Assembly: GCF_001014975.1 (NCBI RefSeq)
Contig: NZ_BBXA01000020.1
Location: 310,001 to 374,000, forward strand
From: Novosphingobium sp. MD-1
Lineage (GTDB): Bacteria; Pseudomonadota; Alphaproteobacteria; Sphingomonadales; Sphingomonadaceae
Length of the DNA: 64,000 nucleotides
Direction: 5' to 3'
Shown piece by piece: positions 15,543 through 25,046 of the stretch (position 1 is the stretch's first letter; every line of letters starts with the position of its first letter). Position numbers and translations under genes: made by a program. The notes below the pieces were generated by a model. The model was not told where the DNA came from. It was given only the letters and a program-made list of their open reading frames with translations, and searched no databases.

Positions 15543-16235
15543 ATGAAGATTCGTCGGGTCCTCGTTTCGAGCCTGTGCGCGGTGTCGCTCGTCAGCCTCT
15601 CGGCCTGCGTCACCGATCCCAACACGGGCGAGAAGAAGGTATCGCGCACCGCCATCGGCGGCGTCGGCGGCGCGCTGGGCGGCATGCTGCTGGGCGGCCT
15701 GATCGGCGGCAAGACCGGCCGCATCCTGGGCGCGGGCATCGGCGGCATCGCCGGCGCCGCGGTGGGCTATTCGATGGACAAGCAGATCAAGCAGCTGCGC
15801 GAATCCACCGCCGGCAGCGGCGTGGATGTGACGCCGACCGACAACGGCTCGGCCATTCTCGTCAACCTGCCCAACGGCGTGACGTTCGATACCGACAGTT
15901 CGGCGATCAAGCCCACGTTCCGCGATACGCTGGACAAGGTGGCGCAATCGCTCAACCAGTATCCGGACAGCCTGATCGACGTGTACGGCCACACGGATTC
16001 GACCGGGTCGGACGCCTACAACCAGGCCCTTTCGGAACGCCGCGCCCGCGCGGTGGCCGATTACCTGACCTCGCGCGGGGTTTCCTATTCCCGCATTCGC
16101 AGCCAGGGTTTCGGCGAGACGCAGCCGGTCGCCTCGAACGATACCGAGGCGGGCCGTTCGGCCAACCGCCGCGTCGAGATCAAGATCGTGCCGATCTCGC
16201 AGGATGACGTGGCCCGCGCCCGCTCGGGCCAATAA
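15543..16235 (+). CDS. OmpA-family outer-membrane lipoprotein with glycine zipper
   Basis: A lipoprotein signal peptide ends in L19-S-A-C22, so Cys22 should be lipidated. Residues about 35-80 form a glycine-zipper region (GGVGGALGGMLLGGLIGGK). The C-terminal OmpA domain (about 118-225) has the peptidoglycan-binding pattern, with VYGHTDSTGSDAYNQALSERRA and SNDTEAGRSANRRVEI. It should tether the outer membrane to peptidoglycan. It is similar in plan to E. coli YiaD. It stands alone between divergent or unrelated genes. Confidence 0.92.
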   Translation: MKIRRVLVSSLCAVSLVSLSACVTDPNTGEKKVSRTAIGGVGGALGGMLLGGLIGGKTGRILGAGIGGIAGAAVGYSMDKQIKQLRESTAGSGVDVTPTDNGSAILVNLPNGVTFDTDSSAIKPTFRDTLDKVAQSLNQYPDSLIDVYGHTDSTGSDAYNQALSERRARAVADYLTSRGVSYSRIRSQGFGETQPVASNDTEAGRSANRRVEIKIVPISQDDVARARSGQ

Positions 16236-16321
16236 CGCGGCTCTCATGGCATGATACCGAACCAGCCGGGTTGACGTTCCGCGCACCCGGCTGGCATCGG
16301 CGTGGCAAAGGAGATTCTGCC

Positions 16322-17323
16322 ATGCCGATCCAACGCCGCCCCATCGCCGGACGCCCGACCAACCCCGTGGGGCTCGGCTGCATGTCACTTAGCTGGGCCT
16401 ATGGCGGCCGCCCGAGCGACGAGGACGGGCTGCGCCTGCTCGATCGCGCGATAGAAGTAGGCTATGATCATTTCGACACCGCCCGCCTCTATGGCATGGG
16501 CCACAACGAAACGCAGGTCGGCAAGGCGCTGAAGGGCAAGCGCGACAAGGTGTTCCTCGCCTCCAAGATGGGCATCTTCGCCAGCGGGGAGAAGCGCGGG
16601 ATCGATTGCCATCCCGACACCATCCGCAGCGAACTCGAAGTCTCGCTGCGCCTGCTCCAGACCGACCACATCGATCTCTACTATATGCACCGGCGCGATT
16701 TCAGCGTGCCGATCGAGGACTCGGTCGGCGCGATGGCGGACCTTGTGCGCGAGGGCAAGATCGGCGCGATCGGCCTGTCCGAAATGTCGGCCGAGACGCT
16801 GCGCAAGGCCGCCGCCGTCCACCCCATCGCCGCGATGCAGACCGAATATTCGCCGTGGACGCGCCAGGCGGAAATCGCCGTACTCGAAGCCTGCCGCGAA
16901 CTGGGCACGACCTTTGTCGCCTTCTCGCCCGTCGCGCGCGGCGTTCTCGCCAACGGCGTGGCGGACCCGGCGGCGCTGGAGGAAAAGGACATCCGCCGCG
17001 CCATGCCACGCTTCCAGGGCGATAACTGGACGCACAACTACGGCCTGGTGCAACAGTTCAACGCCATCGCCACCCGCGCGGGCGTGACACCGGCGCAATT
17101 GTCGCTCGCCTGGGTGCTGTCGCGCGGGGAGCATGTCGTTGCCATCCCCGGCACCGGCAAGATCGCCCATCTCGAGGAAAACATCGCGCGCTGGGACTGG
17201 GTCCTTCCCGCCGATGTGGCCGCCGAAGTGGACGCGCTGATCAACCAGCAGACGGTCGCCGGCCACCGTTACGCCGGGGCGATGCTGCCGACGATCGACA
17301 CCGAGGATTTTGCCGAAGCCTGA
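16322..17323 (+). CDS. aldo/keto reductase
   Basis: This 333-residue TIM-barrel NADPH-dependent oxidoreductase has the family tetrad: Asp and Tyr in DHFDTARLYGMG, Lys in ASKMG and His in YYMHR. The NADP-binding end (SRGEHVVAIPGTGK) is present. The substrate cannot be told; the sequence is closest in feel to the large YajO/IolS-like AKR group. The ATG at 16322 follows a very good AAAGGAG site; an upstream in-frame ATG lacks one. Confidence 0.9.
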   Translation: MPIQRRPIAGRPTNPVGLGCMSLSWAYGGRPSDEDGLRLLDRAIEVGYDHFDTARLYGMGHNETQVGKALKGKRDKVFLASKMGIFASGEKRGIDCHPDTIRSELEVSLRLLQTDHIDLYYMHRRDFSVPIEDSVGAMADLVREGKIGAIGLSEMSAETLRKAAAVHPIAAMQTEYSPWTRQAEIAVLEACRELGTTFVAFSPVARGVLANGVADPAALEEKDIRRAMPRFQGDNWTHNYGLVQQFNAIATRAGVTPAQLSLAWVLSRGEHVVAIPGTGKIAHLEENIARWDWVLPADVAAEVDALINQQTVAGHRYAGAMLPTIDTEDFAEA

Positions 17324-17345
17324 GAAGTGGCCCGGAAAGGGCGCG

Positions 17346-18128
17346 TCAGGCGAGCCTGGCCGCCCGTTCCGCCAGCCGGTCCACCGCCGCCGCGTGAATC
17401 GCGGGGGCGGTTACCAGCAGCCCGAACGCGCGGGGATCGCGCTTGTTGAAGACCAGCGGCTGCCCGAAGGCGTCGGTGGTGGTGGCACCCGCCTCGCGCG
17501 CGATCAGCGCGGCGGCCGCCACGTCCCATTCGAAGCCCCAGCGCAGCGTGGCCAGCAGGTCCGCTTCATCGGCGGCGACCATCGCGATACGCAGCGCGAT
17601 CGAATTGGGCTTGTCCACCAGCACCAGGTCGCCATCGACTCCCGCCAGCGCATCGGCCGGCACGCGCGATCCGGTCAGCTCGGCCCGGCTGCTCGCATGA
17701 AGCGCCACGCCATTGCGGGTGGCGCCCTTGCCGGCAGTGGCCCGCCAGAACTCGTCGCGCGCCGGGGCGCTCATCATGCCGATCAGTGGACGGCCGCCGC
17801 TGACGAGTGCCACGGAAACCGCCCACCCCGGACGTCCGCGCACGAAATCGCGCGTGCCGTCGATCGGATCGACCAGCCAGCACAGCCCGCGCTCAAGCCG
17901 CTCCGGGTGATCGACCGTCTCTTCCGACAGCCAGCCGGCGGAAGGCAGCAGTGCGTGCAGTTCGCGCTTCAGATAGGTATCGACGGCGATGTCCGCCTCG
18001 CACACCGGATTGCCCGGCGTCTTGTCCCACACTTCCAGCGCGTGTCCGTGGCCGGGCCAGCGCGAAAGCGCCATCTGTCCGGCCTGGTGGACAATTGCTT
18101 CAAGGCGATCGAAGTCGATCATGGGCAT
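17346..18128 (-). CDS. inositol monophosphatase family protein (CysQ/HisN-like)
   Basis: This 260-residue Li-sensitive phosphatase-fold enzyme carries the metal-binding E69-E70 in WLSEET, D87-P-I-D90 in DPIDGTRDF and the late WDVAAAALIAREAG motif. These enzymes hydrolyse inositol phosphate, histidinol phosphate or 3'-phosphoadenosine 5'-phosphate; the exact substrate is not determinable here. I start at the ATG at 18128 (MPMIDFD), with a second possible ATG at 18122. A very long upstream extension of the frame runs antisense to etfB and is rejected. It ends 22 bases from the convergent aldo/keto reductase. Confidence 0.88.
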   Translation of the reverse strand: MPMIDFDRLEAIVHQAGQMALSRWPGHGHALEVWDKTPGNPVCEADIAVDTYLKRELHALLPSAGWLSEETVDHPERLERGLCWLVDPIDGTRDFVRGRPGWAVSVALVSGGRPLIGMMSAPARDEFWRATAGKGATRNGVALHASSRAELTGSRVPADALAGVDGDLVLVDKPNSIALRIAMVAADEADLLATLRWGFEWDVAAAALIAREAGATTTDAFGQPLVFNKRDPRAFGLLVTAPAIHAAAVDRLAERAARLA

Positions 18129-18350
18129 CGCGTTTTCCGCCCTGCTGGACTTGGGCAGCCAACGCAAGCATCGTGCGTGTATTATTCCACCAAGGTCGCA
18201 AGGACGCGGCAGCGCCGCCACCAAGCCTTGCATGGGATCATTCCTGTTTCGGGGGGTGCTCAGCCAGGATGCACCCGTAAGGTCCGGCTCCGCGAATCCT
18301 GCCTTTGCCATCGGCCGATCGATTTTCTTTCCACGCCAGCGGCAGATAGA

Positions 18351-18379
18351 TTGACGTTTACGTAAACGCAAATTATGCC
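18351..18379 (+). promoter_or_regulatory. predicted etfBA promoter overlapped by a palindrome
   Basis: TTGACG (18351-18356) and TATGCC (18374-18379) are 17 bases apart. The perfect 14-bp palindrome CGTTTACGTAAACG (18355-18368) fills most of the spacer, and the symmetry extends imperfectly into the flanking TTGA and CAA. This is classic repressor-site placement. The motif resembles sites reported for LiuR- or FadR/TetR-type regulators of fatty-acid and branched-chain amino acid catabolism (established for other proteobacteria; assignment here is inference). Confidence 0.6.
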
Positions 18380-18413
18380 GCCACCATATCCAACTGGGAA
18401 AGGCTTTGAAGCG

Positions 18414-19160
18414 ATGAAAGCCCTGGTCTGCGTGAAGCGGGTGATTGATTACAACGTGAAGCCGCGAGTGAAGGGTGATGGGACGGGTGTTGATCTTGCG
18501 AACGTGAAGATGAGCATGAACCCGTTTGACGAGATAGCGGTTGAGGAAGCGATCCGCCTGAAGGAGAAGGGCGTGGTATCGGAGATCGTGGCGGTATCGG
18601 TGGGGCCTGCGAAGGCGCAGGAGACGCTGCGCACGGCCCTGGCGATGGGGGCGGACCGGGCGATCCTGGTGCAGTCGGACGACGAGGTGGAGCCGCTGGC
18701 GGTGGCGAAGATCGTCAAGGCGATCGCGGACGAGGAAGCGCCGGGTCTGATCATCACGGGCAAGCAGGCGATCGACGACGATTCGAACCAGGTGGGCCAG
18801 ATGGTGGCGGCGCTGCTGGGCCGTCCGCAGGGCACCTTCGCCAACGAGGTGACGGTCGAGGGCGACGCCGTGGTGGTGAAGCGCGAGATCGACGGCGGTC
18901 TGGAGACGGTGCGCCTGGCGCTGCCGGCGGTGGTGACGACGGACCTGCGCCTGAACGAGCCGCGCTATGCCAGCCTGCCCAACATCATGAAGGCGAAGAG
19001 CAAGCCGCTCGCGAATAAGACGCCGGCGGATTACGGGGTGGACACGAGCCCGCGCCTGAAGACGCTGAAGGTATCGGAGCCGCCGGTGCGGTCGGCGGGG
19101 ATCAAGGTGGCCGATGTGGACGCGCTGGTGGCCAAGCTCAAGGAACTGGGAGTAGCCTGA
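18414..19160 (+). CDS. etfB: electron transfer flavoprotein subunit beta
   Basis: The 248-residue beta subunit binds AMP and, with EtfA, shuttles electrons from acyl-CoA dehydrogenases to ETF-ubiquinone oxidoreductase. The family opening [19 protein letters not shown], the [16 protein letters not shown] segment and the signature [23 protein letters not shown] are clear. The ATG at 18414 is preferred to one 39 bases upstream because it matches the family. Codons here end mostly in G (GCG, GTG), unlike neighbouring genes that favour C. The etfA ATG follows 1 base after the stop. Confidence 0.96.
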   Translation: MKALVCVKRVIDYNVKPRVKGDGTGVDLANVKMSMNPFDEIAVEEAIRLKEKGVVSEIVAVSVGPAKAQETLRTALAMGADRAILVQSDDEVEPLAVAKIVKAIADEEAPGLIITGKQAIDDDSNQVGQMVAALLGRPQGTFANEVTVEGDAVVVKREIDGGLETVRLALPAVVTTDLRLNEPRYASLPNIMKAKSKPLANKTPADYGVDTSPRLKTLKVSEPPVRSAGIKVADVDALVAKLKELGVA

Positions 19161-19161
19161 G

Positions 19162-20094
19162 ATGACCAAGGCACTGGTATGGGTCGAACACGATGGTTCG
19201 GCGGTGAAGGATGCGACGCTGTCGGCGGTGAGCGCGGCGGCGCAGCTGGGCGAGGTGACGCTGCTGGTGGCGGGCGCGGGCGTGGACGGCGTGGCCCAGG
19301 CGGCGGCGCGGATCGCGGGCGTGGCCAAGGTGGTCACGGCCGATGACGCGAGCCTGGCCCACGCGCTGGCGGAGAACGTGGCGCCGCTGGTGGCGGGTCT
19401 GATGGCGGACTACGACGCGTTCGTGGCGCCGGCAACGACGACGGGCAAGAACGTGGCGCCGCGCGTGGCGGCGCTGCTCGACGTGATGCAGATCTCGGAC
19501 ATTCTCTCGGTGGAAGGGCCGAAGACGTTCACGCGGCCGATCTACGCGGGCAACGCCATTGCCACGGTGGAGAGCGGCGACGCCAAGCTGGTGATCACGG
19601 TGCGTGGCACGGCCTTTGCCAAGGCGGCGGCGGACGGCGGCAGCGCGGCCATCGAGACCGTGGGCGGCGCGGCCGATGCCGGGACGAGCAGCTTCGTGGG
19701 CTCGGAGATCGCCAAGAGCGAGCGTCCCGAACTGACCTCGGCCAAGATCATCGTCTCGGGCGGGCGCGCGCTGAAGGACGCGGAGACGTTCGCGGCGACG
19801 ATCGTGCCGCTGGCGGACAAGCTGGGCGCGGGCGTGGGCGCGAGCCGCGCGGCGGTGGACGCGGGCTATGTGCCCAACGACTACCAGGTGGGCCAGACGG
19901 GCAAGATCGTCGCCCCCGAAGTCTACATCGCCGTCGGCATCTCCGGCGCCATCCAGCACCTTGCCGGCATGAAGGATTCCAAGACCATCATCGCCATCAA
20001 CAAGGACGAGGACGCCCCCATCTTCCAGGTCGCCGATATCGGCCTCGTGGGCGACCTGTTCACGCTGGTGCCGGAACTGACCGGCAAGCTCTGA
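19162..20094 (+). CDS. etfA: electron transfer flavoprotein subunit alpha
   Basis: This 310-residue subunit has an N-terminal alpha/beta domain and the C-terminal FAD-binding domain: [35 protein letters not shown], then the ETF alpha signature [20 protein letters not shown]. It pairs with EtfB. The third-base preference changes abruptly near 19908: upstream alanine and valine codons end mostly in G, downstream mostly in C, which suggests a mosaic. A perfect 12-bp terminator follows. Confidence 0.97.
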   Translation: MTKALVWVEHDGSAVKDATLSAVSAAAQLGEVTLLVAGAGVDGVAQAAARIAGVAKVVTADDASLAHALAENVAPLVAGLMADYDAFVAPATTTGKNVAPRVAALLDVMQISDILSVEGPKTFTRPIYAGNAIATVESGDAKLVITVRGTAFAKAAADGGSAAIETVGGAADAGTSSFVGSEIAKSERPELTSAKIIVSGGRALKDAETFAATIVPLADKLGAGVGASRAAVDAGYVPNDYQVGQTGKIVAPEVYIAVGISGAIQHLAGMKDSKTIIAINKDEDAPIFQVADIGLVGDLFTLVPELTGKL

Positions 20095-20120
20095 ACGCCG
20101 CTCCGTTTCAAGGAGACACG

Positions 20121-20149
20121 AAGGCCCCGCGCGCTGCGCGGGGCCTTTT
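20121..20149 (+). terminator. etfBA intrinsic terminator
   Basis: AAGGCCCCGCGC (20121-20132) pairs perfectly with GCGCGGGGCCTT (20136-20147) around a three-base loop, followed by more T's. Confidence 0.9.
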
Positions 20150-20169
20150 GCGTTGCGCGCGCGGCGCTG

Positions 20170-20235
20170 CCCACCCCCCAGCCCCTCCCGCCAGCGGGAG
20201 GGGAGCGGTGCTTGCGCCGCCGTAGCGAGGTGGGC
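20170..20235. repeat. palindromic intergenic repeat (copy 3), shortened to 66 bp
   Basis: It has the same CCCACCCC start, CCCCTCCCGCCAGCGGGAGGGG hairpin and CTTGCGCCGCCGTAGCG middle as the other copies. The second palindrome arm and part of the tail are lost, ending in GAGGTGGGC. It lies between the ends of etfA and groEL. Confidence 0.75.
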
Positions 20236-20253
20236 TTTGGATGATCGCCCAAG

Positions 20254-20286
20254 GAAAAGGGCCGGGAAGGTTTCCCCTCCCGGCCC
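20254..20286 (-). terminator. groESL intrinsic terminator
   Basis: GGGCCGGGA (20259-20267) and TCCCGGCCC (20278-20286) form a 9-bp stem. On the minus strand, reading away from groEL, it is followed by a CCCTTTTCC tail. Confidence 0.75.
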
Positions 20287-20318
20287 CGATCCTGTGTTCG
20301 GACTGAACGGTATCGGAC

Positions 20319-21998
<1,680 letters not shown>

Positions 21999-22004
21999 CT
22001 ATCT

Positions 22005-22292
22005 TCAGCCGATGACGCCGAGGATGTCCGATTCCTTCATGATGAGGAGGTCTTCACCGGCGACCTTGACTTCGGTGCCGGACCACTTGCCAAACAGCAC
22101 GCGATCGCCAACCTTGACGTCAAGCGGCGTGATCGTGCCGTTTTCAGCGCGGGCGCCGGTGCCGGTGGCGACGATTTCGCCTTCAGCAGGCTTTTCCTTG
22201 GCGCTGTCGGGGATGATGATCCCGCCGGCGGTCTTTTCCTCGGCTTCGACGCGGCGCACCAGCACGCGATCGTGCAGCGGACGGAAACTCAT
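22005..22292 (-). CDS. groES: 10 kDa co-chaperonin GroES
   Basis: This 95-residue lid of the chaperonin begins [21 protein letters not shown]. It contains the mobile loop [13 protein letters not shown] and the conserved [17 protein letters not shown]. The first gene of the groESL unit, it has a CIRCE operator 35 bases upstream. Confidence 0.98.
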   Translation of the reverse strand: MSFRPLHDRVLVRRVEAEEKTAGGIIIPDSAKEKPAEGEIVATGTGARAENGTITPLDVKVGDRVLFGKWSGTEVKVAGEDLLIMKESDILGVIG

Positions 22293-22326
22293 GGGTTGCT
22301 CCCTCTTCCAAAAATACGAACCTTGC

Positions 22327-22353
22327 TTGGCACTCTCACGGGGAGAGTGCCAG
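22327..22353. promoter_or_regulatory. CIRCE element (HrcA operator)
   Basis: TTGGCACTC (22327-22335), a 9-base spacer and GAGTGCCAG (22345-22353) match the CIRCE layout TTAGCACTC-N9-GAGTGCTAA with one or two changes per arm. It overlaps the predicted groES transcription start, so HrcA should repress groESL until heat stress. hrcA itself is not in this window. Confidence 0.92.
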
Positions 22354-22360
22354 CGGGCGG

Positions 22361-22389
22361 GATATGGGTGAGGGGCGGGGGAGCGTCAA
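22361..22389 (-). promoter_or_regulatory. predicted groESL promoter
   Basis: On the minus strand, TTGACG (22389-22384) and CATATC (22366-22361) are 17 bases apart. Transcription would start inside the CIRCE element. The -10 is weak, so a heat-shock sigma contribution is possible. Confidence 0.5.
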
Positions 22390-22450
22390 CAGGGGGCGGG
22401 CAGATTTTTTTGCGTCCCCTGCCCCTGCACGGCACACCCATGCGGCGGCA

Positions 22451-23830
22451 TCAGCCGGGCGTCAGCAGACCCAGCCGTTCGCGCCGGTGCCAGCGCCAGA
22501 GCATCAGCGCCGCGACGACGATCAGTCCGATCATCAGGCCAAGCCACACGCCCACCCCGCGCAGCGGGGTGAACAGGCCCAGTCCGATCGCCGTGCCCAA
22601 CCCCGGCACCCAGTAGCCGAACAGCGCGATGCCCATGGGCACGCGCGTATCCTGGATGCCGCGCAGCAGCGCCGCGCCCACCGCCTGCGCGCCATCGAAC
22701 AGCTGGAAGGCGGCGCAGACCACCATGTACTGCACTGCCAGCGCGACCAGCGCGGCGTTGGCCGGGGCATCGGGATCGATGTAGAGCCGCATGATCGCGC
22801 GCGGGGCCAGCAGCATGGTGCCGGCGGAGAGCAGCATGAACCCCATGCCCAGCGCGATCGCCACGCGCCCGGCCACGCCCACCGCGTGCCGGTCTCCCGC
22901 CCCGAACGCCAGGCCGACCCGGATCGTCGCCGCCTGCGACACGCCGAACGGCACCTGGAAGGCGATCGCGGCCAGCTGGAGCGCCACGGTATGCGCCGCC
23001 AGTTCGGTCTCGCCAATCCGCCCCATCAGGAAGGCGGCGCCGTTGAACATGCCCGCTTCCGCCAGAATCGTGCCGCAGATCGGCAGGCCGACGCGCAGCA
23101 CGCCGCCGAAACGCTTCCATTCCGGGCGCCACCAGCGGCCCAGCAGGCGATAGCGGTGCAGGCGCCGGTCGAACCGGATCACAGCCGCATAGGCCAGCAG
23201 CATGGCGACGGCGGTGACCACGCTGGACACGGCGGAGCCCGTCAGGCCCAGCGCCGGCATACCGAAGTGGCCGAACACGAAGATCCAGTTGCCGGTGGCG
23301 TTGACCACCACGGCAAGGCCGGTGATCGCGGTGCCGATGCCCGGCCGGCCCAGCGTGGCGACCACAGTGCGCAGCAGCGCCGCCAGGACCATCGGCAGCG
23401 CCGCCCACATCAGCACGCGCAGGAAAGGTTCAGCCAGCGCGATGACCGCTTCCTGCTGCCCGGTCAGCCGCATCAGCGGCCCGCCCAGCAGGCACACGCC
23501 CATCGCGCAGATTGCCGCGAGAATGCCGACCCATGCGGCCATGCGCGTGGTCCGGCGCACTTCGCGCACGGCGTGTTTGCGCTGCCCCAGCTCGGCCGCG
23601 ATCAGCGGCGAGGCCGCGCCGACGAGGCCCGTCAGGCTCCACATCAGCAAGCCGAACAGCGCGACCGACAGCGACGAAGCCGCCAGCGCTTCCGGCCCCA
23701 GCCGCGCGACGAACACCACGTCGACCGCGAACACCGCCATCTGCAGCAGGTTCGCGCCCACGAGCGGCGCGGCGAGCTTCAGCGTCGCGCGCAATTCGTC
23801 GATCCAGTGCAAAGGCGGCTTTTCAAACAT
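22451..23830 (-). CDS. MATE family efflux transporter
   Basis: About 459 residues with 12 predicted membrane segments form two repeated halves. MATE-typical sequences include LAAPLVGANLLQMAVFAVDVVFVARLG near the N-terminus and the second-half counterpart AGLPICGTILAEAGMFNGAAFLMG. The protein should export cationic drugs or metabolites using an H+ or Na+ gradient; the substrate is unknown. I start at the ATG at 23830 (MFEKPPLHW); the ATG at 23845 would add five residues. Neither has a clear ribosome site. It is divergent from the cytochrome c lipoprotein gene. Confidence 0.9.
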   Translation of the reverse strand: MFEKPPLHWIDELRATLKLAAPLVGANLLQMAVFAVDVVFVARLGPEALAASSLSVALFGLLMWSLTGLVGAASPLIAAELGQRKHAVREVRRTTRMAAWVGILAAICAMGVCLLGGPLMRLTGQQEAVIALAEPFLRVLMWAALPMVLAALLRTVVATLGRPGIGTAITGLAVVVNATGNWIFVFGHFGMPALGLTGSAVSSVVTAVAMLLAYAAVIRFDRRLHRYRLLGRWWRPEWKRFGGVLRVGLPICGTILAEAGMFNGAAFLMGRIGETELAAHTVALQLAAIAFQVPFGVSQAATIRVGLAFGAGDRHAVGVAGRVAIALGMGFMLLSAGTMLLAPRAIMRLYIDPDAPANAALVALAVQYMVVCAAFQLFDGAQAVGAALLRGIQDTRVPMGIALFGYWVPGLGTAIGLGLFTPLRGVGVWLGLMIGLIVVAALMLWRWHRRERLGLLTPG

Positions 23831-23924
23831 GGAACACGGGCGCATAGGCGCGGCGCGGTCCCAAGGAAAGGCAAAGCTGCCTGTCCCGAACGCGGCTTTG
23901 CCCTGATGGAAAGGGTAGTTTGAC

Positions 23925-24374
23925 ATGAGAATGGTGGTGAAAAGCGCATGCGCGGCCGGACTGGCCCTGGCGCTTTCGGCCTGTGGCGGCGCGAAGCAGG
24001 AGGAGACGCCGGCTGGCGGCAGCGCCCCGGCGGATACGGCCGCTCCGGCCACGGCGAAAACCACGCCGGTAGCCGCCGCCGATGGCGCGCCGATCGCCTT
24101 CGGCATCTGCAAGTCCTGCCATTCGGTCGAAAAGGGCAAGAACATGATCGGGCCGAGCCTGGCCGGGATCGTGGGCACCAAGGCCGGCGACGTCACGGGC
24201 TTCAGCTTCAGCCCGGCGCTGAAGGGATCGGGCCTGACCTGGGATGACGCCACGCTCGACAAGTGGCTGGAAAACCCGATGAAGCTCGTGCCCGGCACGC
24301 GGATGACCTATTCCGGCCAGACCGATCCCGCCAAGCGCAAGGCCATCATCGCCTATCTCAAGACGCTGAAATAG
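23925..24374 (+). CDS. lipoprotein cytochrome c (class I, c2-like)
   Basis: The 149-residue precursor has a lipobox ending at Cys20 (ALALSAC) and a Pro/Ala/Thr-rich linker (about 28-52). One class I cytochrome c domain follows, with heme motif C62-K-S-C65-H66 and probable axial Met127 (GTRMTY). The domain end MTYSGQTDPAKRKAIIAYLKTLK fits mitochondrial/c2-type cytochromes. A lipid anchor with a flexible linker suggests a tethered periplasmic electron carrier, comparable to membrane-anchored cytochrome cy (inference). The ribosome site is GGAAAGGG. Confidence 0.92.
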   Translation: MRMVVKSACAAGLALALSACGGAKQEETPAGGSAPADTAAPATAKTTPVAAADGAPIAFGICKSCHSVEKGKNMIGPSLAGIVGTKAGDVTGFSFSPALKGSGLTWDDATLDKWLENPMKLVPGTRMTYSGQTDPAKRKAIIAYLKTLK

Positions 24375-24425
24375 GCGGCTCGCGCTGCCGGAGGGCCGTC
24401 GCGGGAAGGCGCGGCGGCTCCCCCT

Positions 24426-25046
24426 TCACAGGGCCTCCGCCCAGACGATGAAGCGCAGCGGCCCGTGCTCGGTCGCGCCGAAGGGATAGCACGTCACCAG
24501 CGCCAGCAGCGGCCGGGCAGGATCGCGGGGCGCGGCGAAGCCGTCCCAGCGCACCACCTGGAAGCTGGTGACGCGATAGCGCCGGTGCGCGCCGCCGATC
24601 GCCTGCACGTCGATTGCGTCACCTGCCCGCGCGTTCCGCAGGAAGGCGAAGTGCGTATCGCGGTGCGCGGCCACGATCGTCACATCCGCGCCCGCCCCGC
24701 TACCGCCGCCACCGTCGCGCCGGTTCGGCACCACGGTCGGCCCGAACGCCAGCGCCTGTCCCGATCCGCCCGAGAGCACCACGTCGCTCGCACCCAGCCG
24801 GGGCAGCGTGAGCCGCGCCACCGGCATCGTATCGGCCCAGGGCCACGGCCTGACCGGATGTCCTTCGGCCAGGCTCCGCGCAAAGGCCCGGTCGAGCAGC
24901 ACTTGCGCCACGCGCGCCTTGATCGGCACGGCCAGACCCTGCGCCATCACCGCAAGACCGAGCGCGCAGAGCAGCGCCCCGGCGGTGCGCAGCAGGACGC
25001 GCGCCGTGGCGCGCGTCCCTTTCACCGTGAACACGGCGGCGGTCAT
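24426..25046 (-). CDS. class GN (marine proteobacterial) sortase
   Basis: This 206-residue transpeptidase has one N-terminal membrane segment (about residues 20-40). The sortase triad is His128 (VAAHRDTHF), Cys186 (LVTCYPF) and Arg198 (GPLRFIVW). These Gram-negative sortases are normally found as single copies next to one dedicated substrate, and that is the case here: its ATG overlaps the stop of the VIT/vWA protein by 4 bases. It should cleave the substrate's LPRTATG-like signal in the periplasm or inner membrane; the acceptor is unknown. Confidence 0.92.
   Translation of the reverse strand: MTAAVFTVKGTRATARVLLRTAGALLCALGLAVMAQGLAVPIKARVAQVLLDRAFARSLAEGHPVRPWPWADTMPVARLTLPRLGASDVVLSGGSGQALAFGPTVVPNRRDGGGGSGAGADVTIVAAHRDTHFAFLRNARAGDAIDVQAIGGAHRRYRVTSFQVVRWDGFAAPRDPARPLLALVTCYPFGATEHGPLRFIVWAEAL

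Noticed and set aside
18129..19337. Upstream extension of the inositol-monophosphatase frame across etfB
   Set aside because: It is antisense to the well-conserved etfB, His/Arg-rich and without any family similarity. The true start is the ATG at 18128.
22364..23923. Plus-strand frame over the MATE gene
   Set aside because: It is a Gln/His/Arg-rich shadow of the MATE coding strand, with no recognisable domain.
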